Positions 1 through 10,258 of a stretch of 64,000 nucleotides of DNA are shown piece after piece. Positions within the stretch are counted from its first letter, which is position 1; each line of letters begins with the position of its first letter. Origin of the DNA: Salinicola endophyticus (GTDB lineage Bacteria > Pseudomonadota > Gammaproteobacteria > Pseudomonadales > Halomonadaceae). The stretch lies in assembly GCF_040536835.1 (NCBI RefSeq), contig NZ_CP159578.1:1922001-1986000 (forward strand), read 5' to 3'. Below the pieces are notes generated by a model, which was not told where the DNA came from, did not search any database, and saw only the letters and a program-made list of their open reading frames with translations. A program made the translations under genes and the position numbers.

Positions 1-798
1 CTCGAAGAACAGCGGCAGATACTGCTCTAGGCCGGGCGAGGGGATGCCCTTGAGCGCGTCGACATAGAGCGGGCACTGGCGCGGGTCGACGTCGAACAGC
101 GTCTCGAAACCCTCGCGAAAGCAGGCGATCGCCGAGCGCGACAGCGAGTATTCGTGGGCCGGCAGCAGTTCGACCCGCTCGATCTTGTCCTGGGAGCGCT
201 GGGTGTCGGGGTCGAAACGGCGCAGGCTGTCGATCTCATCGTCGAACAGGTCGATGCGCAGCGGCGTCTCGGTGCCCATCGGGAAGAGATCGATCAGCGC
301 GCCGCGCATGGCGTACTCGCCCGGCTCGTAGACCGTCTCCACCGCGCGGTAGCCGGCGCGCGACAGACGCTCGCGAAAGCCTTCGCGGTCGAGCCGCTCG
401 CCGGTGGTCAGCGTCAGCACGCGGCCGGCTACGTAGTCCCGCGGTGGCAGGCGCTGCATCAGGGTGTTGATCGGGACCAGCTCGATGCCGCGGGTGCCCT
501 CCTGCAGCTCGCGCAGCGTGCGCAGGCGGGCCGAGACGATATCCTGATGCGGCGAGAAGCTGTCGTAGGGCAGGGTCTCCCAGTCCGGGAAGGGCATCAC
601 CGGTACCCGGGCGTAAAAACGCAGCGCACTCTCCAGGCGTTGCGCCGCCGCCGTGTCGGGGGTGATGACCAGCAGCGGCGCGTCGTCGGCCAGACGTGCC
701 AGGGTCAGCGCCAGCGCGCTGCCGTGGGGGCGCTGGCAGTAGATCGTTTCACGCACGCCCTGAGGTTGTGGCGGCGAGAGAGGGCTGAATTGCGACAT
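1..798 (-). CDS. mfd: Transcription-repair coupling factor Mfd, N-terminal part (cut by window edge)
   Basis: Mfd displaces RNA polymerase stalled at DNA lesions and recruits UvrA. Only the first 266 codons are in the window; the reading frame stays open to base 1. The translation starts MSQFSPLSPP from an ATG at 796-798 and contains the typical N-terminal UvrB-homology module: a DSFSPHQDIVSARL segment, VPINTLMQRLPP, and YEPGEYAMRGALIDLFP, which in the family precedes the RNAP-interaction and helicase domains. These lie outside the window. It is divergent from gap, the same arrangement I recall for Pseudomonas. An opposite-strand open frame across it (154-933) is treated as a shadow. Confidence 0.93.
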   Translation of the reverse strand, partial: MSQFSPLSPPQPQGVRETIYCQRPHGSALALTLARLADDAPLLVITPDTAAAQRLESALRFYARVPVMPFPDWETLPYDSFSPHQDIVSARLRTLRELQEGTRGIELVPINTLMQRLPPRDYVAGRVLTLTTGERLDREGFRERLSRAGYRAVETVYEPGEYAMRGALIDLFPMGTETPLRIDLFDDEIDSLRRFDPDTQRSQDKIERVELLPAHEYSLSRSAIACFREGFETLFDVDPRQCPLYVDALKGIPSPGLEQYLPLFFE

Positions 799-964
799 GG
801 ACCTTTCGCTAGCGGAATTGAAGAAGACAGTGGCACGGCCGGGCTAGGCGGCGGCCGCCGCGCGACGGTCCTTCATGATAGCAGGGGGCAGGCGCGAGGG
901 GGACGCGGCTGCCACCGGCACGCTCGCCTGTAGTCAAACTACAACGCTTGCGACTACGCAGTGA

Positions 965-994
965 TTGCGGCTCGTCTCGTAGGTTACCGATAAT
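965..994 (+). promoter_or_regulatory. Candidate sigma-70 promoter for gap
   Basis: A TTGCGG (965-970) and a GATAAT (989-994) are separated by 18 bp, about 60 bp upstream of the chosen gap start. Just upstream lies a short palindrome GTAGT-caa-ACTAC at 930-942, which could be an operator. Neither is proven; this is pattern matching only. Confidence 0.3.
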
Positions 995-1052
995 GCTCGG
1001 GTTTTTGGACGAGCCGGGGTGGCGGAGAGGGCCGCTCCGGCGATCGACGACG

Positions 1053-2528
1053 ATGACACAGAAGAGAGAACCGGCCGTGAGTCAGCAACAGCTCGAGCAC
1101 GTTTTTCAACAGTGGCAGGACAACGAAGCGCAGGCGGAAGAGATGATCCCGCTGCTGGGCAAGCTCTACCGCCAGTACAACGTGATCCCGTCGCTGTTCG
1201 GGCGCTCGCTGATCAACCGTTCGGTGACTCGCATCCTCAAGAACCATCGCTACGTGCGCAAGGTCGAGGGGACCGAGCTGACGGTGGCGGACACGCTGCC
1301 CATGGTGCGCGCCATGACCGAGCTCGACCTGGGGCCGGCGCATATCGACATCGGGCGTCTGGCGGTGGCGTTCAAGCATGCCGGCGAGCCTGATGTGCGC
1401 GCCTTCCTCCAGCGTGAGCTGGCCGACATCATCGGCGGCCACGACGCCAGCGGCATGGGCGGCGAGCCCCAGGACGTGGTGCTCTACGGTTTCGGCCGTA
1501 TCGGCCGCATTCTGGCGCGGATCATGATCGAGAAGGCCGGTGGCGGCAACCTGCTGCGGCTGCGGGCGATCGTGGTTCGCGGCAGCAGTGACGATCTCGA
1601 GAAGCGCGCCAGTCTGCTGCGCCGTGACTCGGTCCACGGGCCCTTCTCGGGCTCGATCGACATCGACCGTGAGCGTCAGGCGCTGATCGCCAACGGCCAT
1701 GTGATCCAGATCATCTATGCCGACTCCCCGGCCGAGATCGACTACACCGCCTACGGCATCGACCGTGCCATCGTCGTCGACAACACCGGTAAGTGGCGTG
1801 ACCGTGAAGGGCTCTCCCAGCACCTGGCCGCCAAGGGCGTGGCCAAGGTGCTGCTGACCGCACCGGGCAAGGGCGATCTCAAGAACGTGGTGCATGGCAT
1901 CAACCACACCACGATCGGCGATGACGACCGCATCGTCTCGGCCGCCTCGTGCACCACCAACGCCATCGTGCCGGTGCTCAAGGCGATGGACGACGAATTC
2001 GGCATCGTTCACGGCCATGTCGAGACGGTGCACTCCTACACCAACGACCAGAACCTGATCGACAACTATCACAAGGGCGACCGCCGCGGGCGCAGCGCGC
2101 CGCTCAACATGGTGTTGACCGAGACCGGTGCGGCCAAGGCGGTGGCCAAGGCACTGCCCGAACTCTCCGGCAAGCTCACCGGCAACGCCATCCGCGTGCC
2201 CACCCCCAACGTCTCGATGGCGATCCTCAACCTGACCCTGGCACGTGGCACCGAGCGCGAGGCGCTCAACGCCTACCTGCGCCAGACCGCGCTGCACTCG
2301 CCGATGCACAAGCAGATCGACTACGTCGACTCCCCTGAGGTGGTGTCGTCGGACTTCGTCGGCAACCGCCACGCCGGGGTGATCGACGCCAAGGCGACCA
2401 TCGCCAATGACAAGCACGCGGTGCTCTACGTCTGGTATGACAACGAGTTCGGCTACAGCTGCCAGGTGGTGCGCATCCTCCAGCACATGTCCAACGTGCG
2501 CCATCGCTACCTGCCGGCCACTCCCTGA
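1053..2528 (+). CDS. gap: Glyceraldehyde-3-phosphate dehydrogenase, long form with N-terminal extension
   Basis: Oxidises glyceraldehyde-3-phosphate to 1,3-bisphosphoglycerate with NAD(P)+. The 491-residue product is much longer than classical GAPDH (about 335 residues): roughly 125 N-terminal residues precede the Rossmann motif VVLYGFGRIGRI. The active-site block SAASCTTNAIVPVLKAM holds the catalytic Cys, with HSYTNDQNLIDNYHKGDRRG further on. Long GAPDHs of this type sit next to mfd and nqrA in Pseudomonas and also begin MTQK, as this one does from the ATG at 1053, which is why I chose it. A GTG at 1077 with a closer purine-rich stretch (AGAGAG) is the alternative. A frame open back to 948 has no good start signal. 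A terminator follows at 2574. Confidence 0.88.
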   Translation: MTQKREPAVSQQQLEHVFQQWQDNEAQAEEMIPLLGKLYRQYNVIPSLFGRSLINRSVTRILKNHRYVRKVEGTELTVADTLPMVRAMTELDLGPAHIDIGRLAVAFKHAGEPDVRAFLQRELADIIGGHDASGMGGEPQDVVLYGFGRIGRILARIMIEKAGGGNLLRLRAIVVRGSSDDLEKRASLLRRDSVHGPFSGSIDIDRERQALIANGHVIQIIYADSPAEIDYTAYGIDRAIVVDNTGKWRDREGLSQHLAAKGVAKVLLTAPGKGDLKNVVHGINHTTIGDDDRIVSAASCTTNAIVPVLKAMDDEFGIVHGHVETVHSYTNDQNLIDNYHKGDRRGRSAPLNMVLTETGAAKAVAKALPELSGKLTGNAIRVPTPNVSMAILNLTLARGTEREALNAYLRQTALHSPMHKQIDYVDSPEVVSSDFVGNRHAGVIDAKATIANDKHAVLYVWYDNEFGYSCQVVRILQHMSNVRHRYLPATP

Positions 2529-2573
2529 GGCGGGTGCCGCCAGTGCGGTTCCATTTAGACTTTGGTCTTATAC

Positions 2574-2600
2574 AAGTCCCGACGCCGTCGGGACTTTTTC
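2574..2600 (+). terminator. Rho-independent terminator after gap
   Basis: A perfect 10-bp stem AAGTCCCGAC / GTCGGGACTT with a 3-nt loop (GCC) is followed by further T residues. It lies 46 bp after the gap stop codon and separates gap from the nqr operon. Confidence 0.85.
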
Positions 2601-2852
2601 GTTGTGGCGGCCGGGGTGAAGGGACGGCATGAGTGGTCTTTCGAGGCCTGTCTCATTATACTGGTGCGCGTTTTTTGGCGTGGTCCGTGCCGCGCACGGG
2701 TCATGGAAGTCACCCTTTCTGATAAGAAAAGCATTCGAAGTCCGTGACGCTGTCTCCTGACTCCACGGCGCTGCCGCGGTCGAGCGGGGGTGCCTCGGCG
2801 TCCGTCGAAACTCTTTCCTTACGTCAATCAGATTCGATAACTGGGCGAGACT
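2601..2852 (+). other. Upstream region of the nqr operon
   Basis: About 250 bp between the gap terminator and nqrA hold no convincing gene. It should contain the nqr promoter. The best -10-like element I see is TATACT at 2657-2662, but the -35 position is poor (TGGTCT). A second A+T-rich stretch lies at 2719-2735. I cannot decide between them by eye. Confidence 0.35.
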
Positions 2853-4202
2853 ATGATCGAAGTCAAACGAGGCCTGGATCTCCCCATCGCGGGGGCCCCG
2901 GAGCAGCGTATCGACGCCGGACGAGCCGTGCGTCACGTGGCGCTGCTCGGGACCGACTACGTCGGCATGAAGCCGACCATGGAGGTTCGCGAGGGCGACC
3001 GCGTCAAGCGGGGCCAGCTGCTGTTCACCGACAAGAAGGTGGCAGGTGTGCGTTTCACCGCGCCCGGTGCGGGCGAGGTGGTGGCCATCCATCGCGGTGA
3101 AAAGCGGCGTCTGCTGTCGGTGGTGATCAAGCTCGACGAAGACGAGCAGAGCGTGAGCTTCACCGCCCACGGCGCCGACGCGCTGGCGAGCCTGTCGCGC
3201 GAGCAGGTGGTCGAGCAGCTGGTCGAGTCGGGGCTGTGGACTGCGCTGCGCGCACGCCCGTTCTCGCGTACCCCGGAACTCGACGCGGTGCCTGCCGATC
3301 TCTTCGTCACCGCGATCGACACCCATCCGCTGGCGGCGGACCCCAAGGTGGTCATCGATGCCGATGCCGAGGCGTTCCGCCACGGTCTGCAGGCGCTGCG
3401 TCACCTGACCCCGGGCAAGGTGTTCGTGTGCCGCCGCGGTTCGACGCAGCTCCCGGGTGACGAGCTGGAGGGTATCCAGGCCGAGGGCTTCGACGGTCTG
3501 CATCCCGCCGGTCTGGTGGGAACCCACATTCATCACCTGTCGCCGGTCGGCCTGCAGCGCCAGGTCTGGCATCTTGGCTACCAGGACGTGATCGCGGTGG
3601 GCAAGCTGTTCGCCGATGGCGTGCTCGATACCAGCCGCGTGGTGGCGATCGGTGGCCCGCGCGCCAACAACCCGCGGCTGGTGCGCACGCGTCTCGGTGC
3701 CAGCAGCAGCGAACTGCTCGATGGCGAGATCGCCAAGCCGGAAGACACCCGGGTGATCTCGGGGTCGGTCTTCGGTGGCAGCCAGTGCGAGGGCAGCCGC
3801 CAGTTCCTGGGCCGTTTCCACAACCAGTTCTCGCTGCTCGAAGAGGGCAACAAGCGTGCCTTCATGGGCTGGCTCTCGCCGGGACGCAATCGCCACTCGG
3901 TGATGGGCATCTACGTCTCCCAGTTCCTGGGCCTGCCCAACTACGCGCCGAACACGTCGACCAATGGCTCCGAGCGCGCCATGGTACCGATCGGTGCCTA
4001 CGAGAAAGTCATGCCGCTGGACATCCTGCCCACGCAGCTGCTGCGCTCGCTGATCGTCGGCGACATCGAGACGGCCATGCAGCTCGGCTGTCTCGAACTG
4101 GATGAAGAGGATCTCTCGCTCTGCACCTATGTGTGCCCGGGCAAGTACGAGTACGGACCGATCCTGCGTGACAACCTGACCATGATCGAGAAAGAGGCCT
4201 GA
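2853..4202 (+). CDS. nqrA: Na+-translocating NADH:quinone reductase subunit A
   Basis: Peripheral cytoplasmic subunit of Na+-NQR, the six-subunit complex that passes electrons from NADH to ubiquinone and pumps Na+ outward. The 449-residue protein has the family length and the characteristic start [14 protein letters not shown], followed by a biotinyl-lipoyl-like region ([27 protein letters not shown]) and a C-terminal part ending in [19 protein letters not shown], resembling RnfC-type proteins. It lacks predicted membrane helices, as expected. A GGGCGAG ribosome binding site precedes the ATG. First gene of a tight operon: nqrB starts 2 bp after its stop. Na+ pumping by this complex is common in marine and halophilic gammaproteobacteria. 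Confidence 0.97.
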   Translation: MIEVKRGLDLPIAGAPEQRIDAGRAVRHVALLGTDYVGMKPTMEVREGDRVKRGQLLFTDKKVAGVRFTAPGAGEVVAIHRGEKRRLLSVVIKLDEDEQSVSFTAHGADALASLSREQVVEQLVESGLWTALRARPFSRTPELDAVPADLFVTAIDTHPLAADPKVVIDADAEAFRHGLQALRHLTPGKVFVCRRGSTQLPGDELEGIQAEGFDGLHPAGLVGTHIHHLSPVGLQRQVWHLGYQDVIAVGKLFADGVLDTSRVVAIGGPRANNPRLVRTRLGASSSELLDGEIAKPEDTRVISGSVFGGSQCEGSRQFLGRFHNQFSLLEEGNKRAFMGWLSPGRNRHSVMGIYVSQFLGLPNYAPNTSTNGSERAMVPIGAYEKVMPLDILPTQLLRSLIVGDIETAMQLGCLELDEEDLSLCTYVCPGKYEYGPILRDNLTMIEKEA

Positions 4203-4204
4203 CG

Positions 4205-5437
4205 ATGGGGATTCGTAACACGCTCGACAAGCTGGAGCCTCATTTCGAGAAGGGCGGGAAGTACGAGAAGTTCTACGCCCTCTACGAGGCGGTGGACACG
4301 ATCTTCTATTCGCCACCCAGCGTCACCAAGAGCATGACGCACGTGCGCGACGGCATCGACCTGAAGCGCATCATGATCACGGTGTGGCTGTGCACCTTCC
4401 CGGCGATGTTCTTCGGCATGTACAACGCCGGCTATCAGGCCAATATGGCCATCGCCGACGGCTTCCAGGCCATGGGCGGCTGGCGCGAGGCCATCACCAT
4501 GGCCCTGGCCGGCAGCCACGATCCCGGCAGCATCTGGGCCAATTTCGTACTCGGCGCGACCTTCTTCCTGCCGGTCTACTTCGTCACCTTCGTGGTCGGC
4601 GGCTTCTGGGAAGTGCTGTTCGCGGTCAAGCGCGGGCATGAGGTCAACGAAGGCTTCTTCGTCACCTCGGTGCTGTTTGCGCTGACCCTGCCGGCGACCA
4701 TTCCGCTGTGGCAGGTGGCGCTGGGCATCAGCTTCGGCGTAGTGATCGGCAAGGAGATCTTCGGCGGCACCGGCAAGAACTTCCTCAACCCGGCGCTGAC
4801 CGGCCGTGCCTTCCTCTATTTCGCCTACCCGGCGCAGATTTCCGGCGACAGCGTATGGGTGCCGGCCGATGGCTACACCGGCGCGACTGCGCTCTCCAAC
4901 GCCGCGCTCAACGGCATGGACGGCCTGCACCAGCAGTACAGCTGGCTGGACGCCTTCTTCGGTTTCATCATGGGCTCCATGGGCGAGACCTCGACCCTGG
5001 CAATCCTGCTCGGCGCGGCGGTGCTGCTGCTGACGCGTATCGCTTCCTGGCGCATCATGCTGGGCGTGCTGCTGGGCATGGCCGCGACCGCGTCGCTGTT
5101 CAACGTCATCGGCTCCGACAGCAACCCGATGTTCGCGATGCCGTGGTACTGGCATCTGGTGCTGGGTGGCTTCGCCTTCGGTATGGTGTTCATGGCCACT
5201 GACCCGGTGTCGGCTTCCATGACCAACCCGGGCAAGCTGATCTTCGGCGCACTGATCGGCGTGATGACGGTGCTCATCCGCGTCGTCAACCCGGCGTTCC
5301 CCGAAGGCATCATGCTGGCGATCCTGTTCGCCAACCTGTTCGCGCCGCTCATTGATCACATCTTCGTGCAGGCCAACGTCAAGCGGCGCCAGAAGCGCCT
5401 GGCGGCCGTGCTGCCCGCCGAGAAGGAGGCTGTCTGA
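4205..5437 (+). CDS. nqrB: Na+-translocating NADH:quinone reductase subunit B (FMN-binding membrane subunit)
   Basis: Integral membrane subunit carrying a covalently bound FMN and forming part of the Na+ path and quinone site. The 410-residue protein has a soluble N-terminus of about 55 residues and then many hydrophobic segments. The flavinylation motif DGYTGAT is at residues 222-228, so Thr228 is the expected phosphoester-linked FMN acceptor; it fits the Dxx(S/T)GAT pattern recognised by ApbE, whose gene lies four genes downstream. [21 protein letters not shown] precedes it (shared with RnfD). Its stop codon overlaps the nqrC start by 1 bp (TGATG), implying translational coupling. Confidence 0.97.
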   Translation: MGIRNTLDKLEPHFEKGGKYEKFYALYEAVDTIFYSPPSVTKSMTHVRDGIDLKRIMITVWLCTFPAMFFGMYNAGYQANMAIADGFQAMGGWREAITMALAGSHDPGSIWANFVLGATFFLPVYFVTFVVGGFWEVLFAVKRGHEVNEGFFVTSVLFALTLPATIPLWQVALGISFGVVIGKEIFGGTGKNFLNPALTGRAFLYFAYPAQISGDSVWVPADGYTGATALSNAALNGMDGLHQQYSWLDAFFGFIMGSMGETSTLAILLGAAVLLLTRIASWRIMLGVLLGMAATASLFNVIGSDSNPMFAMPWYWHLVLGGFAFGMVFMATDPVSASMTNPGKLIFGALIGVMTVLIRVVNPAFPEGIMLAILFANLFAPLIDHIFVQANVKRRQKRLAAVLPAEKEAV

Positions 5438-6213
5438 TGGCGAGCAACAACTCGATCAAGAAGACACTCATCGTGGCATTTTCGCTCTGCGTGGTGTGCT
5501 CCGTGGTGGTCTCGTCCGCCGCGGTGGTGCTCAAGCCCAAGCAGGTGCAGAATCAGGAGCTGGACCGCAAGTCCAACATCCTGCAGGTGACCGAGCTCTA
5601 CAAGCCGGGTGACAACGTCGACGAGAAGTACGCCGAGCTGATCACCCCGCGGGTGGTCGATCTGAAGACCGGCAAGTACGCCGACAATCTCGACCCCGAG
5701 ACCTATGACCAGTTCGAAGCGGCCAAGGACCCGGCGACCTCGCGCACCCTGTCCGGCGAGCAGGATCTGGCCGGTATCGGGCGCCAGGAGAACTACGCCA
5801 CGGTCTATCTGGTCGGCAATCCCGACGACCCCGAGCAGATCGTGCTGCCGATCCGCGGCCAGGGGCTGTGGGGCCTGATGGAGGGCTTCCTGTCGGTGCG
5901 CGGCGACGGCAATACCATCGTCGGGCTATCCTACTATGATCAGTCCGAGACCCCCGGACTCGGCGGCGAGGTGGACAACCCGCGCTGGAAGGCCAAGTGG
6001 GACGGCAAGAAGATCTACGCCGACGGCGACTATCAGGACCCCCGGATCCATCTCGTGAAAGGCGGCGCCAGCGGCGAGTATCAGGTCGATGCGCTGTCGG
6101 GTGCCTCGCTGACCAGCCGCGGTGTCACCAACATGTTGCGGTTCTGGCTGAGTGACGAAGGCTTCGCGCCCTATCTCGCTCGGTTCCACCACGATTCCCA
6201 AGGAGGCGCGTGA
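5437..6213 (+). CDS. nqrC: Na+-translocating NADH:quinone reductase subunit C (covalent FMN subunit)
   Basis: Periplasm-facing subunit with one N-terminal membrane helix (about residues 9-32) and a soluble FMN-binding domain. The 258-residue length is normal for the family. The flavinylation site normally reads SGAT, the final Thr being the covalent FMN acceptor. Here it reads [10 protein letters not shown] (D at residue 218, S-G-A-S at 221-224), so the acceptor position is Ser224 (codon TCG at 6106-6108) instead of Thr. The rest of the motif and the ETPGLGGEV segment are intact, so the protein is expected to be functional. It overlaps nqrB by 1 bp; nqrD begins 2 bp after its stop. Confidence 0.96.
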   Translation: MASNNSIKKTLIVAFSLCVVCSVVVSSAAVVLKPKQVQNQELDRKSNILQVTELYKPGDNVDEKYAELITPRVVDLKTGKYADNLDPETYDQFEAAKDPATSRTLSGEQDLAGIGRQENYATVYLVGNPDDPEQIVLPIRGQGLWGLMEGFLSVRGDGNTIVGLSYYDQSETPGLGGEVDNPRWKAKWDGKKIYADGDYQDPRIHLVKGGASGEYQVDALSGASLTSRGVTNMLRFWLSDEGFAPYLARFHHDSQGGA

Positions 6214-6215
6214 CC

Positions 6216-6896
6216 ATGGCCAAAGACTCCGTAAGAGACGTCGTTCTCTCGCCGGTGTTCAAGAACAACCCCATCGCACTGCAGGTGCTGGGGATCTGTT
6301 CGGCGCTGGCAGTGACCAACTCGATGAGCGTGTCGCTGGTCATGGGGCTGGCGGTGATCGCGGTAACCGCGTTCTCGAACCTGTTCGTCTCGCTGATCCG
6401 CAGCCATATTCCGTCGTCGATCCGCATCATCGTACAGATGACGATCATCGCCTCGCTGGTGATCGTGGTCGATCAGGTGCTGCGCGCCTACGCCTATGAC
6501 ATGTCCAAGCAGCTGTCGGTGTTCGTTGGCCTGATCATCACCAACTGTATCGTCATGGGGCGGGCCGAGGCCTACGCCATGCAGAACGGGCCGGTGATGA
6601 GCTTCCTGGACGGGGTCGGCAACGGTCTCGGCTACGCCGTGATCCTGCTGATCGTCGGCTTCGTGCGTGAGCTGCTGGGCTCGGGCAGCGTGTTCGGCAT
6701 GACCGTGCTGCCGACGGTGCAGAACGGCGGCTGGTACGTCCCCAACGGCCTGATGCTGCTGCCGCCGTCGGCGTTCTTCGTCATCGGCCTGTTCATCTGG
6801 ATACTGCGCTGGTTCAACCCGGAGCAGGTCGAGAAGACCGAATACCGCATCGTTGCCAACAGCAAGGCCAAGATCAAGGAGACCGCCAATGTTTGA
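6216..6896 (+). CDS. nqrD: Na+-translocating NADH:quinone reductase subunit D
   Basis: Integral membrane subunit of Na+-NQR related to RnfE. The product of 226 residues starts [20 protein letters not shown] and has about six hydrophobic helices; a conserved [11 protein letters not shown] segment carries the Cys that, with its NqrE counterpart, ligates an intramembrane iron-sulfur centre. An AGGAGG site at 6201-6206 precedes the ATG at 6216; a GTG two codons earlier is possible but less well placed. The gene overlaps nqrE by 8 bp. Confidence 0.96.
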   Translation: MAKDSVRDVVLSPVFKNNPIALQVLGICSALAVTNSMSVSLVMGLAVIAVTAFSNLFVSLIRSHIPSSIRIIVQMTIIASLVIVVDQVLRAYAYDMSKQLSVFVGLIITNCIVMGRAEAYAMQNGPVMSFLDGVGNGLGYAVILLIVGFVRELLGSGSVFGMTVLPTVQNGGWYVPNGLMLLPPSAFFVIGLFIWILRWFNPEQVEKTEYRIVANSKAKIKETANV

Positions 6897-7509
6897 GCAC
6901 TACGTTAGCCTGTTCGTGAAGGCGGTCTTCGTCGAGAACATGGCGCTGGCCTTCTTCCTCGGCATGTGTACCTTCCTCGCCGTGTCGAAGAAGATCTCCT
7001 CGGCCATCGGCCTGGGCATCGCGGTCGTGGTGGTACTCACCATCACGGTGCCGATGAACAACCTGATCCTCAACTATCTGCTCAAGGCGGGCGCGCTGAG
7101 CTGGACCGGCATTCCCGGCGCCGACAAGATCGACCTCAGCTTCCTGGGGCTTCTGAGCTACATCGGCGTGATCGCGGCGATCGTGCAGATCCTCGAGATG
7201 TTCCTCGACAAGTTCGTGCCTGCGCTCTACAACGCGCTGGGGGTCTTCCTGCCGCTGATCACGGTCAACTGCGCCATCATGGGGGCGTCGCTGTTCATGG
7301 TGCAGCGCGACTACACCTTCGGCGAGTCGGTGATCTACGGCGCCGGCGCCGGCGCCGGCTGGGCGCTGGCGATCATGGCGCTGGCGGGTATCCGTGAGAA
7401 GCTCAAGTACAGTGACGTGCCGGCGAGCCTGCAGGGTCTCGGCATCACCTTCATCACGGCCGGTCTGATGTCGCTGGGCTTCATGTCCTTCTCCGGCATC
7501 CAGCTCTGA
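6889..7509 (+). CDS. nqrE: Na+-translocating NADH:quinone reductase subunit E
   Basis: Integral membrane subunit of Na+-NQR related to RnfA. The 206-residue protein begins [20 protein letters not shown], has about six membrane helices, and contains the conserved [11 protein letters not shown] segment with its iron-ligating Cys. AAGGAG at 6876-6881 sits upstream of the ATG inside the end of nqrD; a frame that opens earlier (6853) has no family support. nqrF follows after 34 bp without a terminator. Confidence 0.96.
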   Translation: MFEHYVSLFVKAVFVENMALAFFLGMCTFLAVSKKISSAIGLGIAVVVVLTITVPMNNLILNYLLKAGALSWTGIPGADKIDLSFLGLLSYIGVIAAIVQILEMFLDKFVPALYNALGVFLPLITVNCAIMGASLFMVQRDYTFGESVIYGAGAGAGWALAIMALAGIREKLKYSDVPASLQGLGITFITAGLMSLGFMSFSGIQL

Positions 7510-7543
7510 CGCCCAACGCAATCTAGGCAAATAGGAAACCGAC

Positions 7544-8776
7544 ATGGTCGATACATCTATCATCGTGCTCGGCGTCGTCATGTTCACCGTGATCGTGCTG
7601 GGTCTGGTCGCGGTGATCCTGGCCGCGCGCTCGCGGCTGGTGAGCAGCGGCGACGTAGCGATCGAGATCAATGGCGATCCCGACAACACCGTGACCACCC
7701 AGGCCGGCGGCAAGCTGCTGCAGACGCTGGCCGCCAATGGCATCTTCCTGTCGTCGGCGTGCGGCGGCGGCGGTACCTGCGCCCAGTGCAAGTGCCGGGT
7801 CGAGGAGGGCGGTGGCTCGATCCTGCCCACCGAGGAGTCGCACTTCACCATGCGCGAGAAGAACGAGGGCTGGCGTCTCTCGTGTCAGGTGCCGGTGAAG
7901 CAGGACATGAAGATCCGGGTGCCCGACGAGGTCTTCGGGGTGAAGAAGTGGGAGTGCGAGGTCATCGAGAACCCCAACGTCGCCACCTTCATCAAGGAGC
8001 TCAACCTCAAGCTGCCCGAGGGAGAGGAAGTGGCCTTCCGCGCCGGCGGCTACGTGCAGCTGGTGGCGCCTCCCTACGACGTCAAGTTCTCCGACTTCGA
8101 TATCGAGAAGGAGTACCGGGGCGACTGGGAGAAGTTCGGACTGTTCGACATCTCGCACAAGAACGACGAGGAGGTCATCCGCGCCTACTCGATGGCGAAC
8201 TACCCGGAAGAGAAGGGTATTCTCAAGTTCAATATCCGTATCGCCACGCCGCCGCCCAAGTCGAGCCATCCGCCGGGGCTGATGTCGACCTACGTGTTCA
8301 GTCTCAAGCCGGGTGACAAGGTCACGGTGATGGGGCCGTTCGGTGAGTTCTTCGCCAAGGACACCGACGCCGAGATGGTCTTCATTGGCGGTGGTGCCGG
8401 TATGGCGCCGATGCGCAGCCATATCTTCGACCAGCTCAAGCGCCTCAAGTCCAAGCGCAAGATGTCGTTCTGGTACGGTGCGCGCTCCTGGCGTGAGACC
8501 TTCTACAACGAAGAGTACGACCAGCTGGCCGAGGAGTTCGACAACTTCGACTGGCACCTGGCGCTCTCCGATCCGCAGCCGGAGGACAACTGGGAAGGGC
8601 CGACCGGGTTCATCCATAACGTCCTCTACGAGAACTATCTCAAGGACCATCCGGCGCCGGAGGATTGCGAGTACTACATGTGCGGGCCGCCGATGATGAA
8701 CGCCTCGGTGATCAAGATGCTCACCGATCTCGGGGTCGAGCCCGAGAACATCATGCTGGATGATTTCGGCGGATGA
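7544..8776 (+). CDS. nqrF: Na+-translocating NADH:quinone reductase subunit F (NADH dehydrogenase subunit)
   Basis: Electron entry subunit: oxidises NADH through FAD and a [2Fe-2S] centre. The 410-residue protein has one N-terminal membrane helix (about 5-28), a ferredoxin domain with the four Cys ligands at 73, 79, 82 and 114 ([11 protein letters not shown] ... SC), an FAD-binding [11 protein letters not shown] motif, and the NADH-binding [14 protein letters not shown] and [10 protein letters not shown] segments of the ferredoxin reductase fold. The protein ends in FGG, typical for NqrF. Its stop overlaps the apbE start (ATGA). Confidence 0.98.
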   Translation: MVDTSIIVLGVVMFTVIVLGLVAVILAARSRLVSSGDVAIEINGDPDNTVTTQAGGKLLQTLAANGIFLSSACGGGGTCAQCKCRVEEGGGSILPTEESHFTMREKNEGWRLSCQVPVKQDMKIRVPDEVFGVKKWECEVIENPNVATFIKELNLKLPEGEEVAFRAGGYVQLVAPPYDVKFSDFDIEKEYRGDWEKFGLFDISHKNDEEVIRAYSMANYPEEKGILKFNIRIATPPPKSSHPPGLMSTYVFSLKPGDKVTVMGPFGEFFAKDTDAEMVFIGGGAGMAPMRSHIFDQLKRLKSKRKMSFWYGARSWRETFYNEEYDQLAEEFDNFDWHLALSDPQPEDNWEGPTGFIHNVLYENYLKDHPAPEDCEYYMCGPPMMNASVIKMLTDLGVEPENIMLDDFGG

Positions 8777-9843
8777 CGCCGCGACCCACGCGCAAGATGG
8801 CAGGGCCAATCCTTCGGGGGTTGGCCCTGCTGTCGTTGGTCATGGCGATGGCCGTGGCGCTGGCCGGGTGCCAGCGTGAAGCGCAGGCCTATCGGCTCGA
8901 AGGGCCGATCTACGGCACCGGCTTTCATATCACCTTCTACGGCGACTACGACGACGCCCAGCTGGCGCAGATCGAGAGCTCGGTCAAGGCGGCGCTCAAT
9001 CAGGTCGACCAGCTGATGTCGACCTACAAGCCCGACTCGGAACTGTCGCGCTTCAACCGCACGCCGGTGGGCGAGCCCTTCACCCTGTCGCCGCAGACCG
9101 CGGCGGTGATCCGCGAGGCGATACGCATCGGCAAGCTCTCCGATGGCGCCTTCGATGTCACCGTGGGCAGTGCGGTCAACCTGTGGGGGTTCGGCCCCGA
9201 CAAGCACCCTGATCGGGTGCCGGACGACGCCCAGATCGCTCAGGCGCTGGAGGCGGTGGACTACCGCGCGCTGCAGCTCGATGGCAACACCCTGACCAAG
9301 ACCAAGCCGGTCTATGTCGATCTCTCGGGGATCGCCAAGGGATATGGTGTCGATCAGGCGGCCCGGGCGCTCGAGGCCGCCGGGGTGGAGCGCTATCTGG
9401 TCGAGGTCGGCGGCGAGATCCGCACCCACGGCGACAAGCCTGGCGGAGAGCCTTGGCGGGTCGCGGTGGAAAAGCCGCTCTCGTACGAGCGCAGCGTGCA
9501 GCGTATCATTGAACTCGACGCCGCCGCCGTCGCCACCTCGGGGGACTATCGCAACTACTTCGAGGACGACGGCGAGCGCTATTCACACACCATCGATCCG
9601 CGCACCGGACGGCCGATCAAGCATCATCTGGTCTCGGTAACGGTCATCGCCGCCGACTGCATGACTGCGGACGCCTTGGCCACGGCGGTCGATGTGCTCG
9701 GTCCCGAGGCGGGCCTTGAGATGGCACAGCGGGAGAAGCTCGCGGTCTATCTGGTGGTCAAGACGGCCGACGGGTTCGAGACGCGGGTGTCCGACGCCTT
9801 TCAGGCCTATCTCGCGGACACCGATGAGGAGACGCAATCATGA
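8773..9843 (+). CDS. apbE: FAD:protein FMN transferase (ApbE lipoprotein)
   Basis: Attaches FMN from FAD to Thr/Ser residues of NqrB and NqrC. The 356-residue precursor has a lipoprotein signal peptide with lipobox LAGC near residue 33, so it is expected to be anchored on the periplasmic side. ApbE-family motifs are present: [55 protein letters not shown] and the metal-site region [14 protein letters not shown]. It is coupled to nqrF by a 4-bp overlap and to nqrM by another, so the flavin-transfer enzyme is made with its substrates. Confidence 0.96.
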   Translation: MTPRPTRKMAGPILRGLALLSLVMAMAVALAGCQREAQAYRLEGPIYGTGFHITFYGDYDDAQLAQIESSVKAALNQVDQLMSTYKPDSELSRFNRTPVGEPFTLSPQTAAVIREAIRIGKLSDGAFDVTVGSAVNLWGFGPDKHPDRVPDDAQIAQALEAVDYRALQLDGNTLTKTKPVYVDLSGIAKGYGVDQAARALEAAGVERYLVEVGGEIRTHGDKPGGEPWRVAVEKPLSYERSVQRIIELDAAAVATSGDYRNYFEDDGERYSHTIDPRTGRPIKHHLVSVTVIAADCMTADALATAVDVLGPEAGLEMAQREKLAVYLVVKTADGFETRVSDAFQAYLADTDEETQS

Positions 9844-10097
9844 CGATCTGGATTCTGGCTTTCGCGCTCATGCTGCTGCTGGTCGCCGGCATGGCGATCG
9901 GGGTCATCCTGGGGCGCAAGCCGATCAGCGGTTCCTGCGGGGGGCTCAATACCCTGGGGTTGAAGAATGGCTGTGAGATATGCGGCGGCAACGACCAGGT
10001 GTGCGAGGAGGAGAGCCGCAAGAACGCGGTCGGCGCACGTCGACGTAGCGACGAGAACCGCGGCGCCGATCTTGGCTACGACGCCGTCAAGCGCTGA
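9840..10097 (+). CDS. nqrM: Na+-NQR maturation protein NqrM (DUF539)
   Basis: Small membrane protein needed for assembly of the intramembrane iron centre held by NqrD and NqrE. The 85-residue product has one N-terminal helix (about 4-24) followed by a Cys cluster: SCGGLN, then CEICGGNDQVC, four Cys in a spacing typical of the family. The last 25 residues are polar and basic/acidic mixed. It is the final gene of the nqr unit and overlaps apbE by 4 bp. Confidence 0.92.
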   Translation: MTIWILAFALMLLLVAGMAIGVILGRKPISGSCGGLNTLGLKNGCEICGGNDQVCEEESRKNAVGARRRSDENRGADLGYDAVKR

Positions 10098-10222
10098 GTC
10101 GGCGCGCCGCATGGCGGTCTAGGCGCTTGTTTCCGAAGCCTCTGCCACCCGGATGAGTCCATTGCGTCCAACGGGTGTGAAAGGCGCTCTGTACTGAGAG
10201 TAGCTACCCGCCGACTGGCGGT

Positions 10223-10258
10223 CCGGTGCGGTCGCGATGACGACCGCGCCGGCGTTTT
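10223..10258 (+). terminator. Strong terminator hairpin between nqrM and sthA
   Basis: A 12-bp stem CCGGTGCGGTCG / CGACCGCGCCGG (one G-T wobble) with a 6-nt loop is followed by CGTTTT. It lies 126 bp after nqrM but only 46 bp before the sthA start. It may simply end the nqr operon, or act in the sthA leader if the sthA promoter is upstream of it. Confidence 0.75.

Noticed and set aside
154..933. Plus-strand open frame at the left edge
   Set aside because: The minus strand encodes the clear N-terminus of Mfd; the plus frame has no motif.
984..2504. 506-codon open frame antisense to gap
   Set aside because: Low-complexity His/Val/Asp-rich translation with no motif; gap on the other strand is certain.
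2568..4316. 582-codon open frame antisense to nqrA
   Set aside because: It covers the gap terminator and the nqr promoter region and has no family resemblance.
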